The position numbers and the translations under genes are program-made. Shown here piece after piece: positions 7,558-16,265 of a DNA stretch of 64,000 bases; the first letter of the stretch is position 1; every line of letters begins with the position of its first letter. Under the pieces are notes generated by a model. It saw only the letters and a program-made list of their open reading frames with translations. It was not told the origin of the DNA and searched no databases. Source of the DNA: Streptomyces apocyni (lineage in GTDB: Bacteria; Actinomycetota; Actinomycetes; Streptomycetales; Streptomycetaceae); the NCBI RefSeq assembly GCF_009739465.1, contig NZ_WHOM01000078.1, positions 414,133-478,132 on the forward strand, given 5' to 3'.

Positions 7558-8226
7558 TCACACCGAGGCGGGGGACTCCAGGCCGGGCAGGTGCTGGCGC
7601 AGCACATCGGTGCCGACGGCACCTTCGCGGACGACACGGGCGCGGGGCCCGGCGACGGAGACGACCGTGCTGCTGGAGGCCGGGCGGATGCCACGTACCT
7701 CGTCCTCGGCGTCTTCAACAATGAGGTCGGCGGCGGCACCGAGTGCGGTACGGATGACGGCCAGGTCCGTGGACTTGGTGCCGTCAGAGGTGCCCACATT
7801 GGCGGAGGCGGCAGCGAGCGGCAGTCCGCTGTAGAGGGAGAGCAGGTTCAGGGTGCGGCAGCTGTTGTGGATGACCGCCACGGTGCCTTCGTCGGAGACC
7901 AGACAGGCGGGCAGGACCGGGCGGGCGAGGGCAACGATGTTCAGCGGGCCGGGCCAGGTCTCGTCGAGCAGCCCTTGCAGCCCGGGGTGGTCGGGGGCGT
8001 AGGCCCAGCGCCGCCATTCGGTGGGCGCGGACACCAGCAGGGACAGCGGGGTGTCGGTGGGTCGCGGCCGGGCCGCCCGCAGCCGCCCGGTCGCGACGTC
8101 GTTGAACGGGTCGCAGAACAGTCCGTAGCCGAGGTCGGTCGGGGCGATGACGAGTGCGCCTCGCCTCAGCCGGTCCGCGGCCGAGACCAGGCTCTGGGTG
8201 TCGTCGAATCGCACGATGCGGGTCAA
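7558..8226 (-). CDS. Divergent YrdC/Sua5-fold protein
   Basis: About 222 residues with the YrdC/Sua5 layout: APTDLGYGLFCDP near the N-terminus (family: PTETVYGLG), the strand TPLSLLVSA, WPGPLNIVALA (family: GPxTLVL) and AAASANVGTSDGT (family: SANxSG). Standard YrdC proteins make threonylcarbamoyl-AMP from Thr, bicarbonate and ATP for tRNA t6A. Here the KxR lysine region reads RAARPRPTDTP, so a key basic residue seems changed. With a gene cluster around it, a specialised carbamoylation or carboxylation role is more likely than tRNA modification. The start is uncertain: TTG 8226 has AGGGGG upstream, while GTG 8214 is an alternative. Confidence 0.7.
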   Translation of the reverse strand: MTRIVRFDDTQSLVSAADRLRRGALVIAPTDLGYGLFCDPFNDVATGRLRAARPRPTDTPLSLLVSAPTEWRRWAYAPDHPGLQGLLDETWPGPLNIVALARPVLPACLVSDEGTVAVIHNSCRTLNLLSLYSGLPLAAASANVGTSDGTKSTDLAVIRTALGAAADLIVEDAEDEVRGIRPASSSTVVSVAGPRARVVREGAVGTDVLRQHLPGLESPASV

Positions 8227-8643
8227 GGAGGTTCCCCCTGTACTGAAAAAGTTCGCTGGACCCTCCGGCCGTCGCCCGGGCCGGCACGGCCGCCGGGTGG
8301 TTCCCGGTTGGGATGGTACGGCCCGTTCTGGGGCGGGTTTTGCGAGCGGTGCGCATGGCGGATCGTGTCCGGGCGGGCCGCGCGGAGCCCGGCGCGGGCC
8401 AGCCTGACCGTCCCCGGCGGCAGGACTGGGCGGGCCGGCCCGGGGGCGGGAGCCAGGTGGACTCCGCGTGTCGCACAGCCGCGCGGGGCGGGGCCCCGGT
8501 CGACCGCTCGGACGGCCCGCTGTCGCTTGCCTCCGGGCCCCGTCACGGTGCCGCCCGGTGGACGGGCCCGCCCTGCCCCCCAGCGCCACCGACGCTCCGG
8601 GCGGCCATCCGAACCGGACCCACACCCCTATGCTGACCATCCG
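8227..8643. other. 417-base gap between the YrdC-like and LeuA-like genes
   Basis: Both neighbours are on the minus strand. I see no convincing gene here; the open frames on both strands look like GC-rich shadows. The part next to the YrdC-like gene (about 8227-8340) probably holds its promoter. No strong hairpin or repeat was recognised. Confidence 0.4.
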
Positions 8644-9825
8644 TCACATAGCTTCCAGGACACACCCCTTGAGACCACGCTCCAAGCGCGCCTGGAGGAC
8701 GTTGAGGTCTTCGCAGTCGCCGCCTTCGCGCTCCTCGATGTGGGTGCGGTAGAGGAGGTCGAGCTGCGCGTCGTCGACCGCGTGGCCGATCCGGTCGAGC
8801 AGATGGCGCAGCACGGAGCGGCCGGAGTGGCGGCCGATCAGGAGGGAGCGCTCGCGGCCGAAGCGGGTGGGCTCGACGTACTCGTAGGTCGCCGGGTTGC
8901 GCAGCATGCCCTGCTGGTGGATACCCGCCGCGGTGCCGAAGGCATAGGTGCCGAAGATCGCCTTGTTGCGGGGCTCCTCCAGCTTGATGATGCGGCGGAG
9001 CGCGCCGTAAGCCTCATACATCTTCGGCATGTCGATGTCGCAGTGCAGTCCGGTGACGTCCTGCTTGTACGCGAGCAGCGCGGCAACCTCCTCCAGCGCG
9101 GTGTTGCCCGCGCGCTCGCCGATGCCGCCGAGCGTGGCCTGGACCTCGTCGGCACCCGCGACGAGCCCGGCGAGGGCGTTGGCGGTGGACAGCCCGAAGT
9201 CCTCGTGGCAATGGGTGGCGATGCGAATGGGGGAGGGCGCCCAGCCGCGGAACTTGCGGATGAGGTCGGCGTACTGCTCAGGGGTCATGGAACCCGAGGT
9301 GTCGGCGACCACGAAGCCGGTGGCACCGGCCTCGATGGCACGTTCCGTCATCGGCCGCAGCAGGTCGTCCTCGCCCCTGCTGGCGTCCTCGATACCGACG
9401 GAGATGGACTCCACGCCGAAGGAGTGGGCGAGCGAGACCGCTTCGACGACCTCGTCGACGGCGCGCTGCGGGGTGATACGCCGCTTGTGCTCGCAGTGCA
9501 TCTTGCTGCCGGTGGCGGCGATCTGGATCTGGTGGTTGGCACTGCCGCCCGCCTCGACGGCGGTGACGATGTCGGTACTGACGGCCCGGCAGAAAGTGGT
9601 GAAGCGGGCGCGGGTGAGGTGTTTGGCGATGAGGCGGGTGGCCTCGAAGTCGCTCGGGGAAGAAGCGGGGAAGCCGGTTTCGATGTAGTCGACGCCGAGA
9701 TCCTCGATGCGCAGGGCAAGGTCGAGCTTGTCCTTGGGGCCCATGGCATTGGCGGGGGCCTGCTCGCCGTCGCGAAGGGTGGTGTCGAAGAAGGAGACGC
9801 GACGCGTCCGGGACTGATCTGCCAT
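8644..9825 (-). CDS. 2-isopropylmalate synthase/homocitrate synthase-like enzyme (DRE-TIM), short form
   Basis: A 393-residue acyl-CoA condensing enzyme. The metal-binding signature FFDTTLRDGEQAP is at residues 12-24, HCHEDFGLSTANA provides the two metal-binding His and a GGIGERAGNT loop follows. This matches the catalytic barrel of LeuA, citramalate and homocitrate synthases, which condense acetyl-CoA with a 2-oxo acid. It lacks the C-terminal leucine-feedback domain of full LeuA, being much shorter than the housekeeping actinobacterial enzyme. With LeuC- and LeuD-like genes nearby it probably starts a dedicated chain extension of a 2-oxo acid, free of leucine feedback. The substrate is unknown. 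No isopropylmalate dehydrogenase gene is in the window. Confidence 0.88.
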   Translation of the reverse strand: MADQSRTRRVSFFDTTLRDGEQAPANAMGPKDKLDLALRIEDLGVDYIETGFPASSPSDFEATRLIAKHLTRARFTTFCRAVSTDIVTAVEAGGSANHQIQIAATGSKMHCEHKRRITPQRAVDEVVEAVSLAHSFGVESISVGIEDASRGEDDLLRPMTERAIEAGATGFVVADTSGSMTPEQYADLIRKFRGWAPSPIRIATHCHEDFGLSTANALAGLVAGADEVQATLGGIGERAGNTALEEVAALLAYKQDVTGLHCDIDMPKMYEAYGALRRIIKLEEPRNKAIFGTYAFGTAAGIHQQGMLRNPATYEYVEPTRFGRERSLLIGRHSGRSVLRHLLDRIGHAVDDAQLDLLYRTHIEEREGGDCEDLNVLQARLERGLKGCVLEAM

Positions 9826-9964
9826 GACGTACTCGTTTCTCCCACCGGCCCGGTGTGCGAGCCGGGGGGCGGATGTGAATCGCTGCGGATGCGCGTACCT
9901 GCCGCACCGGCGGACCCGACGTGAGCGGTGCCGCCGACGGCGCGTACGGAGGGGACGGGGCCCG

Positions 9965-11167
9965 TCAGAGGTGCGGGGCGGCGGCGAGGGCGGTCGCCAT
10001 GCGGTCGAGGGCTTCCTCGACGACCGTCTCGGAGGTGGCGAAGGAGAGCCGGACGTGGCCCTCGCCGCCGGGGCCGAAGGCGGTACCGGGCATCACCGCG
10101 ACGTACGCCTCACGCAGCAGCCAGGTGGCGAAGTCGGCCGAGGAGGCGAATCCGGTGCCCCGGATGTCGGGGAAGGCGTAGAACCCGCCGCGCGGCTTGG
10201 CACAGCTGATGCCGGGCAGGGCGTTCAACCCGTCCGTGATCAGGCGCATCCGCCGGGTGTAGGCGTCCGCCATGTCCTGGACGGGCTGCTGGGTACCGGT
10301 GAGCGCGGCGAGTCCGCCGCGCTGGACGAAGGAGCCCGCGCAGCCGACGCTGTGCTGTTGGACCTTGAGCATCTCGGTCATGACGGGGGCCGGGCCCGCC
10401 GCGTAGCCGAGCCGCCAGCCGGTCATGGCGTAGCCCTTGGAGAACCCGTTGACGGTCACGGTGCGCTCGGCGCAGCCGGGCACGGCGGCCGGGCTGAGGT
10501 GCGGGGCGTCTCCGTAACGGATCTTCTCGTAGATCTCGTCGGAGATGACGAACAGCTCGTGGGCCTCGGCGAAGTCCGCGACGGCACGGACCTCCTCGGG
10601 GCTGAGAGTACGGCCGGTGGGGTTGTTGGGGCTGTTGACGAGCAGTGCCTTGGTGCGGTCGGTCACCTGCCGCTCCAGCACCTCACGAGTGATACGGAAG
10701 TCGTCGTCGCCGCGGAGTTCGGCAGCCACCGGCCGGGCTCCCACCAGGCGGGCCATCGACTGATAGCTGACCCAGCTCGGGGTGGGGACGATCACTTCGT
10801 CGCCCGGGTCGAGCAGTGTCATCAGGGTGATGAACAGGGCGTGCTTGGCGGAGGGGGTGACGATGATGTCGCTCGCGGGGTCGGCGTGAATGCCGTTGTC
10901 CTTGGCGAGTTTGTCCGAGATCGCGTGCAGCAGGGCGGGCAGGCCCCGGCTGGGCGAATAGTGGGTGAAGCCCTCCTCCAAGGCGAGCGCCGCCTCGGCG
11001 ACGATGTGCTCGGGGGTGTCGAAGTCCGGTTCGCCACCCCCGAGGTCGAGGACCGGCACGCCCTGGGCGCGCAGTTCGTGGACGAGTTCGAGGACGGCGT
11101 ACGTGGCGGACTTCTCGATGTCCGCGAAGCGAGCCGCTACCCGGCTCTTCACGACGTGGTGGTTCAT
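9965..11167 (-). CDS. PLP-dependent class I/II aminotransferase
   Basis: A 400-residue aspartate-aminotransferase-fold enzyme. Visible landmarks are NSPNNPTGRTLSPEE with the conserved Asn-Pro, VISDEIYEKIRYG with the Asp and Tyr that contact PLP, VNGFSKGYAMTGWRLGY with the Schiff-base Lys, and a C-terminal HVRLSFATS containing the substrate-carboxylate Arg. It swaps amino groups between an amino acid and a 2-oxo acid. Lying between the LeuA-like gene and the isochorismatase-like gene on the same strand, it fits the last step of a chain-extended amino acid route. The start ATG is followed directly by the conserved N-terminal helix. Confidence 0.9.
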   Translation of the reverse strand: MNHHVVKSRVAARFADIEKSATYAVLELVHELRAQGVPVLDLGGGEPDFDTPEHIVAEAALALEEGFTHYSPSRGLPALLHAISDKLAKDNGIHADPASDIIVTPSAKHALFITLMTLLDPGDEVIVPTPSWVSYQSMARLVGARPVAAELRGDDDFRITREVLERQVTDRTKALLVNSPNNPTGRTLSPEEVRAVADFAEAHELFVISDEIYEKIRYGDAPHLSPAAVPGCAERTVTVNGFSKGYAMTGWRLGYAAGPAPVMTEMLKVQQHSVGCAGSFVQRGGLAALTGTQQPVQDMADAYTRRMRLITDGLNALPGISCAKPRGGFYAFPDIRGTGFASSADFATWLLREAYVAVMPGTAFGPGGEGHVRLSFATSETVVEEALDRMATALAAAPHL

Positions 11168-11204
11168 GAACGGTCCTTCATGCGTGTCGGCGCCGGCACG
11201 CCGG

Positions 11205-11798
11205 CTACTGGGCGTGGCGACTCAGGGCCCGCTCCACGGTGGTGATCGTGGCGGTGCGGGCGATCACCTTGAGGGCGGCCTGGTGGATCTCCTGGTTGTC
11301 GGCGGCCGTGGCGTCCTCCAGCACCTCGACGACGTAGTCGCGGTCGTGGGCGTCGCGGGCCGTGGCGAGGATGACCATGTCCGTGGAGACACCGGTGACA
11401 AGCAGGGTGTCGACACCCTGCGTGCGCAGCAGCACGTCGAGGCCGGTGCCGTAGAAGGGGCTGATCCGGCTCTTGGAGATGACGGGTTCGCCGACGGCCG
11501 GTGTGAGGGCCGGGTGGACCTGGGTGGCCCAGGTGCCGAAGACCAGCCGGTCGTCGGCCTTGGCGGCGGCGAAGACGGGCGAGGTGGCGGGCCATTCGGG
11601 GTGGCCCGGGGAGAAGCCGACGACCACGTGGATCACCGGGATGCCTGCCGTGCGGGCCCCTTCGACGGCCTTCGCGGCGTTCTCCAGGACCTTCCGGTCG
11701 GCGATCTGCTGCGCGAATCCTTCTGCTCCGTATTTTCCGGCCGGGTCCGCGATCTCGTTTATCAGGTCAAGAACAAGAAGTGCGGGACGATTACCCAT
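11205..11798 (-). CDS. Isochorismatase-like hydrolase with Ser at the usual Cys position
   Basis: A 197-residue isochorismatase-superfamily protein. Asp11 in LLVLDLINE and Lys109 in VISKSRISPF match two members of the Asp-Lys-Cys triad. The third site lies in TLLVTGVSTDMVILATARDA, where family amidases have Cys (GVCTD) and this protein has Ser138. Family members hydrolyse amides, carbamates or vinyl ethers; true isochorismatases also lack the Cys. The start ATG 11798 follows GGGAGGGG closely. It is the first gene of the minus-strand run aminotransferase - LeuA-like - YrdC-like - regulator. Possible roles are removal of a carbamoyl group or hydrolysis of a vinyl-ether intermediate. Confidence 0.8.
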   Translation of the reverse strand: MGNRPALLVLDLINEIADPAGKYGAEGFAQQIADRKVLENAAKAVEGARTAGIPVIHVVVGFSPGHPEWPATSPVFAAAKADDRLVFGTWATQVHPALTPAVGEPVISKSRISPFYGTGLDVLLRTQGVDTLLVTGVSTDMVILATARDAHDRDYVVEVLEDATAADNQEIHQAALKVIARTATITTVERALSRHAQ

Positions 11799-12156
11799 GA
11801 CCCCTCCCGGGAAAGCAGGACTGACTCCTTGCCAGTTCACCAGGCGGATTACATAGGACCGCCGAACCGGCCGTCAAACCATCGCGGCAGCACCGCACAA
11901 TTACGGCAGGTAGATAGGTCTGAAAGTCTCGCGTATCACCTGTCAAACAGCATCTGACCTGCCCATTTGATGAGATCAACGAGGGCGTGGATACATGAGA
12001 ACAGCTCATGTAAAGCATGAAGAGAAGCCCGTTGATAGTCACACCAAAGAGCAGTTAGGGTCATTCACTGCGGGCCCTTAGGCCCCTTGACCAACGGTCT
12101 GAAGAAGCGACGACTTCGCTACTTCTACGGCATGGCTTTTCCGAGAGGTTGTCAGG
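11799..12156. promoter_or_regulatory. Divergent promoter region of the two cluster halves
   Basis: This 358-base AT-richer gap separates the minus-strand run (isochorismatase-like onward) from the plus-strand run (FAD protein, LeuC, LeuD). It holds no gene. A strong palindrome lies at 11992-12012. Promoters for both directions are expected here, but no clear -35/-10 pair was assigned. Confidence 0.6.
11992..12012. promoter_or_regulatory. Candidate operator: 8-bp palindrome in the divergent promoter
   Basis: Perfect arms TACATGAG and CTCATGTA are separated by 5 bases. The size and the T/A ends resemble dyads bound by LysR or TetR dimers. A LysR gene lies in the same cluster and is a candidate partner. 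Confidence 0.5.
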
Positions 12157-14136
12157 GTGAAGGATGAGGAATTCCACCGGATCGCGGTGGTCGGCGGCGG
12201 GCCGCGCGGCCTGAGCGTCGTAGAACGCCTGGCGGCCCGCCTCACCGCGGCCCCGCCGGCGCACGGCGTGGAGATCTGGCTGATCGACCCGGTCCAGGTC
12301 GGCAGCGGCCGGGTGTGGCGCACCGACCAGCCCGACTGGTTTCTCATGAACACCGTGGCGGACGAAGTGTCCTCCTTCTCCGGGCAGCCCGACGGCGGCC
12401 CGTCCAGGCCCGGCGCCGGCCCCTCCCTGGCGCAGTGGTGGCAACACGTCGACGCGGATTACCCCGGCCCCAACAGCTACGCCCCACGCGCGCTGCACGG
12501 CCGCTACATGCAGTTCGTGCTGGAGTCCGTCGAGAACCACCTGCCCGACGGGGTGCTGCTGCACCGGGTGGCGGCCGAGGTACTGGACCTGACACGCACC
12601 CCGGCCGGCCGGTACGAGCTGCACTGCGCCGACGGTCACGTGCTGGACGCTGACCGAGTGGTGCTGACCACCGGGCACGCCGTGCCGGAGCCTGCGGGCT
12701 CGCAGCGTGAGCTCGCCGACTTCGCGGCCGGGCACCCCTCACTCACGTACATCCAGGGCGATTCGGCGGCGGACATGCCGCTGGACCACATCGCGCCCGG
12801 GACCCGGGTCGGGGTCCTGGGGCTGGGGCTGTCCTTCTACGACGTGATGGCCTCGCTCACCGTCGGCCGGGGTGGAACCTTCGCACCGGATGCGGACGGC
12901 AGTCTGGTCTACCGGCCCAGCGGCGCCGAGCCGGTCATCGTGGCCGGCTCCCGCAGCGGCATGCCGCTGCCCGCGCGCGGACGCAACGAGAAGCATCACG
13001 ACTACCGTTACACCACCCTGCTGTTCACTGAGGCACGGGTGCGCGCGGGCCGGACCGGTGAGCAACTGGACTTCGTCACCGACGTCCTGCCGTGGCTGCT
13101 CGCCGAGGTCGACCTGGCCTACTACGCCACCGAGCTGACCCGCCGGGGCGGTGACGGGGCCGCAGCGTTCGTCCAGGAGGCGCTGGCCGCCGCGGGCCCG
13201 GAGACACCGGACGGCGGGGAGCTGCGGAGCCCCGCCTCCGCCAGGGTCCCCGACGTGCGCGCGATCGCCCTGCGGCACGGCGTGGGCAGCCTGCCACCGC
13301 TGGTCCTCGAAAACCTCGCGCGGCCCTTCGCGCACCGCAGGTACACCAGCCCCGGCGCCTTCGCCACCGACCTCTTGGACGCGCTGCGCACGGACCTGGC
13401 CCACGCCGAACAGGGAAACGTCGGCTCGCCCGTCAAGGCCGCACTGGACGTGCTGCGCGACACCCGCAGCGTCGTACGGGCACTGGTCGACTTCTCCGGA
13501 CTGACCCCGGCCTCGCACCGCACCGATTTCCTCGGCTGGTACGTGCCGCGCAGCTCGTTCCTCGCCGCCGGACCGCCACGCGAGCGCCTCCAGCAGGTGC
13601 GGGCCCTCCTCAATGCCGGCTGCCTGCGGATCGTCGGCCCGGCCGCCCGCTACGAAACCGACCCGGCCGGCGGCCGGTTCCGGGTGTCCTCGCCCCAGGT
13701 CAAGGACTCCGAGGTCCTGGTGGAGACCATGATCGATGCCCGGATCCCGACACCCAGCCTGCACCACGACCCGTCGGCGCTGACCCGCAGCCTGGTCGAG
13801 CAGGGCATCCTGACCAGTTACGTCAACGGCAAGGGGCCGGATGCCTTCGACACCGGCGGCGTCCATGTCACGGGCAGTCCCTTCCACCCGGTGGGCCGCG
13901 ACGGCCTCGCCGACACCGGGCTGTACGTGCTGGGAATCCCCACGGAACACACCCGCTGGTTCATGCAGGGCGGCAGCAGTCGTCCCGGCTTCTGGACCGA
14001 TTTCGTACAGGACGCGGACGCCATCGCCGCCGACGCACTCCTGCGGGACCCGGTCCCCGACGCCCCGGGCCTTCCGGCTCGCGAGGCCGGAACCGGCCCG
14101 GAAACATTCGTCACCGAACAGAAAGCACAGCGCTGA
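12157..14136 (+). CDS. FAD/NAD(P)-binding oxidoreductase-like protein
   Basis: A 659-residue protein starting with a dinucleotide-binding motif (AVVGGGPRGLSVVERLA, residues about 8-24) of the NAD_binding_9 type found in large FAD/NAD(P)-binding proteins of uncharacterised function. A second glycine-rich motif (RVGVLGLGLSFYDVMAS) lies near residue 220, so both FAD and NAD(P) could bind. GTG 12157 starts the conserved region, with GAGAGG upstream. The stop is 2 bases from the LeuC-like start, which makes the two translationally linked. Flavoprotein N- or C-hydroxylation or another redox step on a cluster intermediate is possible. Close family members in streptomycetes are often uncharacterised, so no reaction is named. 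Confidence 0.75.
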   Translation: MKDEEFHRIAVVGGGPRGLSVVERLAARLTAAPPAHGVEIWLIDPVQVGSGRVWRTDQPDWFLMNTVADEVSSFSGQPDGGPSRPGAGPSLAQWWQHVDADYPGPNSYAPRALHGRYMQFVLESVENHLPDGVLLHRVAAEVLDLTRTPAGRYELHCADGHVLDADRVVLTTGHAVPEPAGSQRELADFAAGHPSLTYIQGDSAADMPLDHIAPGTRVGVLGLGLSFYDVMASLTVGRGGTFAPDADGSLVYRPSGAEPVIVAGSRSGMPLPARGRNEKHHDYRYTTLLFTEARVRAGRTGEQLDFVTDVLPWLLAEVDLAYYATELTRRGGDGAAAFVQEALAAAGPETPDGGELRSPASARVPDVRAIALRHGVGSLPPLVLENLARPFAHRRYTSPGAFATDLLDALRTDLAHAEQGNVGSPVKAALDVLRDTRSVVRALVDFSGLTPASHRTDFLGWYVPRSSFLAAGPPRERLQQVRALLNAGCLRIVGPAARYETDPAGGRFRVSSPQVKDSEVLVETMIDARIPTPSLHHDPSALTRSLVEQGILTSYVNGKGPDAFDTGGVHVTGSPFHPVGRDGLADTGLYVLGIPTEHTRWFMQGGSSRPGFWTDFVQDADAIAADALLRDPVPDAPGLPAREAGTGPETFVTEQKAQR

Positions 14137-14138
14137 CC

Positions 14139-15539
14139 ATGGGCTCGACACTCGCGCAGAAGGTCTGGGCGTCCCACGTCGTACGACAGGGCGACGCCGG
14201 AGACGACCTCCTCTACATCGACCTCCAGCTGCTGCACGAGGTGAACACCCCGCAGGCGTTCGACCGGCTGCGCGCCTCCGGCCGCACCGTACGCCGCCCC
14301 GACCTCACCCTGGGCACCGAGGACCACAACACCCCCACCATCGACATCCGGCGCCGGATCGAGGACCCCGAGGGCCGTCGGCAGTCCGAGCTGATGCGTT
14401 CCAACTGCGCCGAGTTCGGCATCCCGCTGCACCGCCTGGGCGACTCCGGCCAGGGCATCGTGCACGTCATCGCGCCGGAGCAGGGCCTGACCCGGCCCGG
14501 CATGACCATCGTGTGCTGCGACTCGCACACCACCACGCTCGGTGCGTTCGGTGCCCTGGCCTTCGGTATCGGCGCCAGCCAGGTGGAGCACGTACTGGCC
14601 ACCCAGACGCTGCCGATGCGCCCCCTGAAGAACCTCTCCGTCACCGTCGACGGGCGGCTGCCCGAAGGCGTCACCGCCAAGGACCTGATCCTCGCGCTGA
14701 TCGCCGAGATCGGCACGGCCGGCGGTCAGGGCCACATCATCGAATACCGGGGCGCGGCCGTCACCGCGCTGTCGATGGAGGCACGGATGACGCTGTGCAA
14801 CATGTCCGTCGAAGCCGGTTCGCGCGCCGGTCTGATCGCCCCTGACCAGTGCACCTTCGACTACCTCGCATCGCGTCCTAACATGCCGACCTCCGCCGCC
14901 TGGGAGGCGGAACTCGCCCACTGGCGCACCCTGCGCACCGACGACGACGCCGTTTTCGACAAGGAGGTCGTGCTGAACGCGGCCGACCTCAGCCCCTACG
15001 TCTCCTGGGGAACGAACCCCGGCCAGAGCATCCCACTCACCGCCAAGGTCCCCGCTCCCGACGACTTCGCCGACGAGGAGGCACGCACGGCGGCCGAACG
15101 GGCCCTCGCCTACATGGACCTGCGGCCCGGCACCGAGATGCGGGACGTCACCGTCGACGCCGTCTTCCTCGGCTCCTGCACCAACGGCAGGATCGAGGAT
15201 CTGCGGGCCGCAGCCGACGTCCTCAGGGGCCGCAAGGTCACCGACGGCCTCCACATGATGATCGTGCCAGGGTCGGTGCAGGTGCGGCGGCAGGCCGAAG
15301 AGGAAGGCCTAGACCGGGTGTTCGCCGAGGCGGGTGCCGATTTCCGGGCCGGCGCGGGCTGCTCGATGTGCGCGGCTCTCAATGAGGACCGGCTGGCCCC
15401 AGGCCAGCGCGCCGCCTCCACGAACAACCGCAACTTCGAGGGCCGCCAGGGCAAGGGGTCGCGCACCCACATCGTCTCGCCGCAGGTGGCCGCCGCGACC
15501 GCCGTGACCGGCCGGCTGACGTCACCCTCCGACCTCTGA
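14139..15539 (+). CDS. leuC: 3-isopropylmalate dehydratase large subunit-like (aconitase family)
   Basis: A 466-residue LeuC-like protein, which moves a hydroxyl group by dehydration and rehydration using a [4Fe-4S] cluster. The cluster-binding cysteines are visible in FLGSCTNGRIEDLR and AGCSMCAALN, and the aconitase signature VCCDSHTTTLGAFGALAFG lies near residue 130. Length matches bacterial LeuC. It needs the small subunit encoded 54 bases downstream. Since streptomycetes normally have housekeeping leuCD elsewhere, this is probably a cluster-dedicated copy acting on the product of the short LeuA-like enzyme. The gene symbol marks homology, not proven leucine synthesis. Confidence 0.9.
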   Translation: MGSTLAQKVWASHVVRQGDAGDDLLYIDLQLLHEVNTPQAFDRLRASGRTVRRPDLTLGTEDHNTPTIDIRRRIEDPEGRRQSELMRSNCAEFGIPLHRLGDSGQGIVHVIAPEQGLTRPGMTIVCCDSHTTTLGAFGALAFGIGASQVEHVLATQTLPMRPLKNLSVTVDGRLPEGVTAKDLILALIAEIGTAGGQGHIIEYRGAAVTALSMEARMTLCNMSVEAGSRAGLIAPDQCTFDYLASRPNMPTSAAWEAELAHWRTLRTDDDAVFDKEVVLNAADLSPYVSWGTNPGQSIPLTAKVPAPDDFADEEARTAAERALAYMDLRPGTEMRDVTVDAVFLGSCTNGRIEDLRAAADVLRGRKVTDGLHMMIVPGSVQVRRQAEEEGLDRVFAEAGADFRAGAGCSMCAALNEDRLAPGQRAASTNNRNFEGRQGKGSRTHIVSPQVAAATAVTGRLTSPSDL

Positions 15540-15593
15540 CCTCCCCGTGGGGCCTCGCCCCGGAACCCCTACCGCGAGCAACGGAACACATCC

Positions 15594-16181
15594 ATGAAGA
15601 AGTTCACCGTGCACCGGGGCACCGCCGCCCCGCTGCGACGCACCAACGTCGACACCGACCAGATCATTCCGGTCCGCTTCTGTGCCAGTACCACCCGCGA
15701 CGGCCACGCGGACGCGCTGTTCGCCGACTGGCGTGCCGACCCCGGGTTCGTACTGAACAAGCCGGAGCACCGCGACGCCACCGTGCTGATCGCGGGCAAC
15801 GACTTCGGCACCGGCTCGTCGCGCGAGTACGCCGTGTGGGCCCTGCAGGACTACGGATTCCGCGCCGTCCTCGCCCCCCGCTACGGCGACATCTTCCGTG
15901 CCAACTCACTGATGAACGGCCTGGTCACCGTCGTGCTGCCCGCGCCCGACATCGAGTGGCTGTGGGAGCTCGTCGAGGCCGGTCCGGCCACGTGCGTCAC
16001 GGTCGATCTCGAAGGACTCGAGGTACGGGCGGGTGGGCGGGCCTTCCCCTTCTCGCTGGACCCCGAGAGCCGCCACCGGATCCTGGGCGGCATCGACCCG
16101 ATCGGATCGACCCTCCAGCACGAGGACGACATCGCGCGCTACGAGGCCGGGCGCCGCCCGGCGTTGCCCATCACGGTCTGA
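15594..16181 (+). CDS. leuD: 3-isopropylmalate dehydratase small subunit-like
   Basis: A 195-residue LeuD-like swivelling-domain protein. Typical segments are NVDTDQIIPVRF near the N-terminus, GNDFGTGSSREYAVWALQDYG carrying the substrate-binding GSSRE loop, and RYGDIFRANSLMNG. It pairs with the LeuC-like protein just upstream to form the heterodimeric isomerase. The ATG at 15594 begins directly with the conserved N-terminus. Same operon as the FAD protein and LeuC. Confidence 0.9.
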   Translation: MKKFTVHRGTAAPLRRTNVDTDQIIPVRFCASTTRDGHADALFADWRADPGFVLNKPEHRDATVLIAGNDFGTGSSREYAVWALQDYGFRAVLAPRYGDIFRANSLMNGLVTVVLPAPDIEWLWELVEAGPATCVTVDLEGLEVRAGGRAFPFSLDPESRHRILGGIDPIGSTLQHEDDIARYEAGRRPALPITV

Positions 16182-16265
16182 AGGTGCCCAAGTAGCAGGC
16201 GGTCCTGTGGCCGCCCTCACGTGTCCGGGACCGCGCCCCGGGCCGGTGGTTAGGCTGCCCCGGTC

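Noticed and set aside
7324..9924. An 866-codon plus-strand open frame over the regulator, YrdC-like and LeuA-like genes
   Set aside because: It is antisense to three genes with clear family motifs and is a composition artefact.
14139..16181. A leucine riboswitch or T-box before the leuCD-like genes
   Set aside because: leuC starts two bases after the FAD gene, so there is no leader in which such an element could lie.
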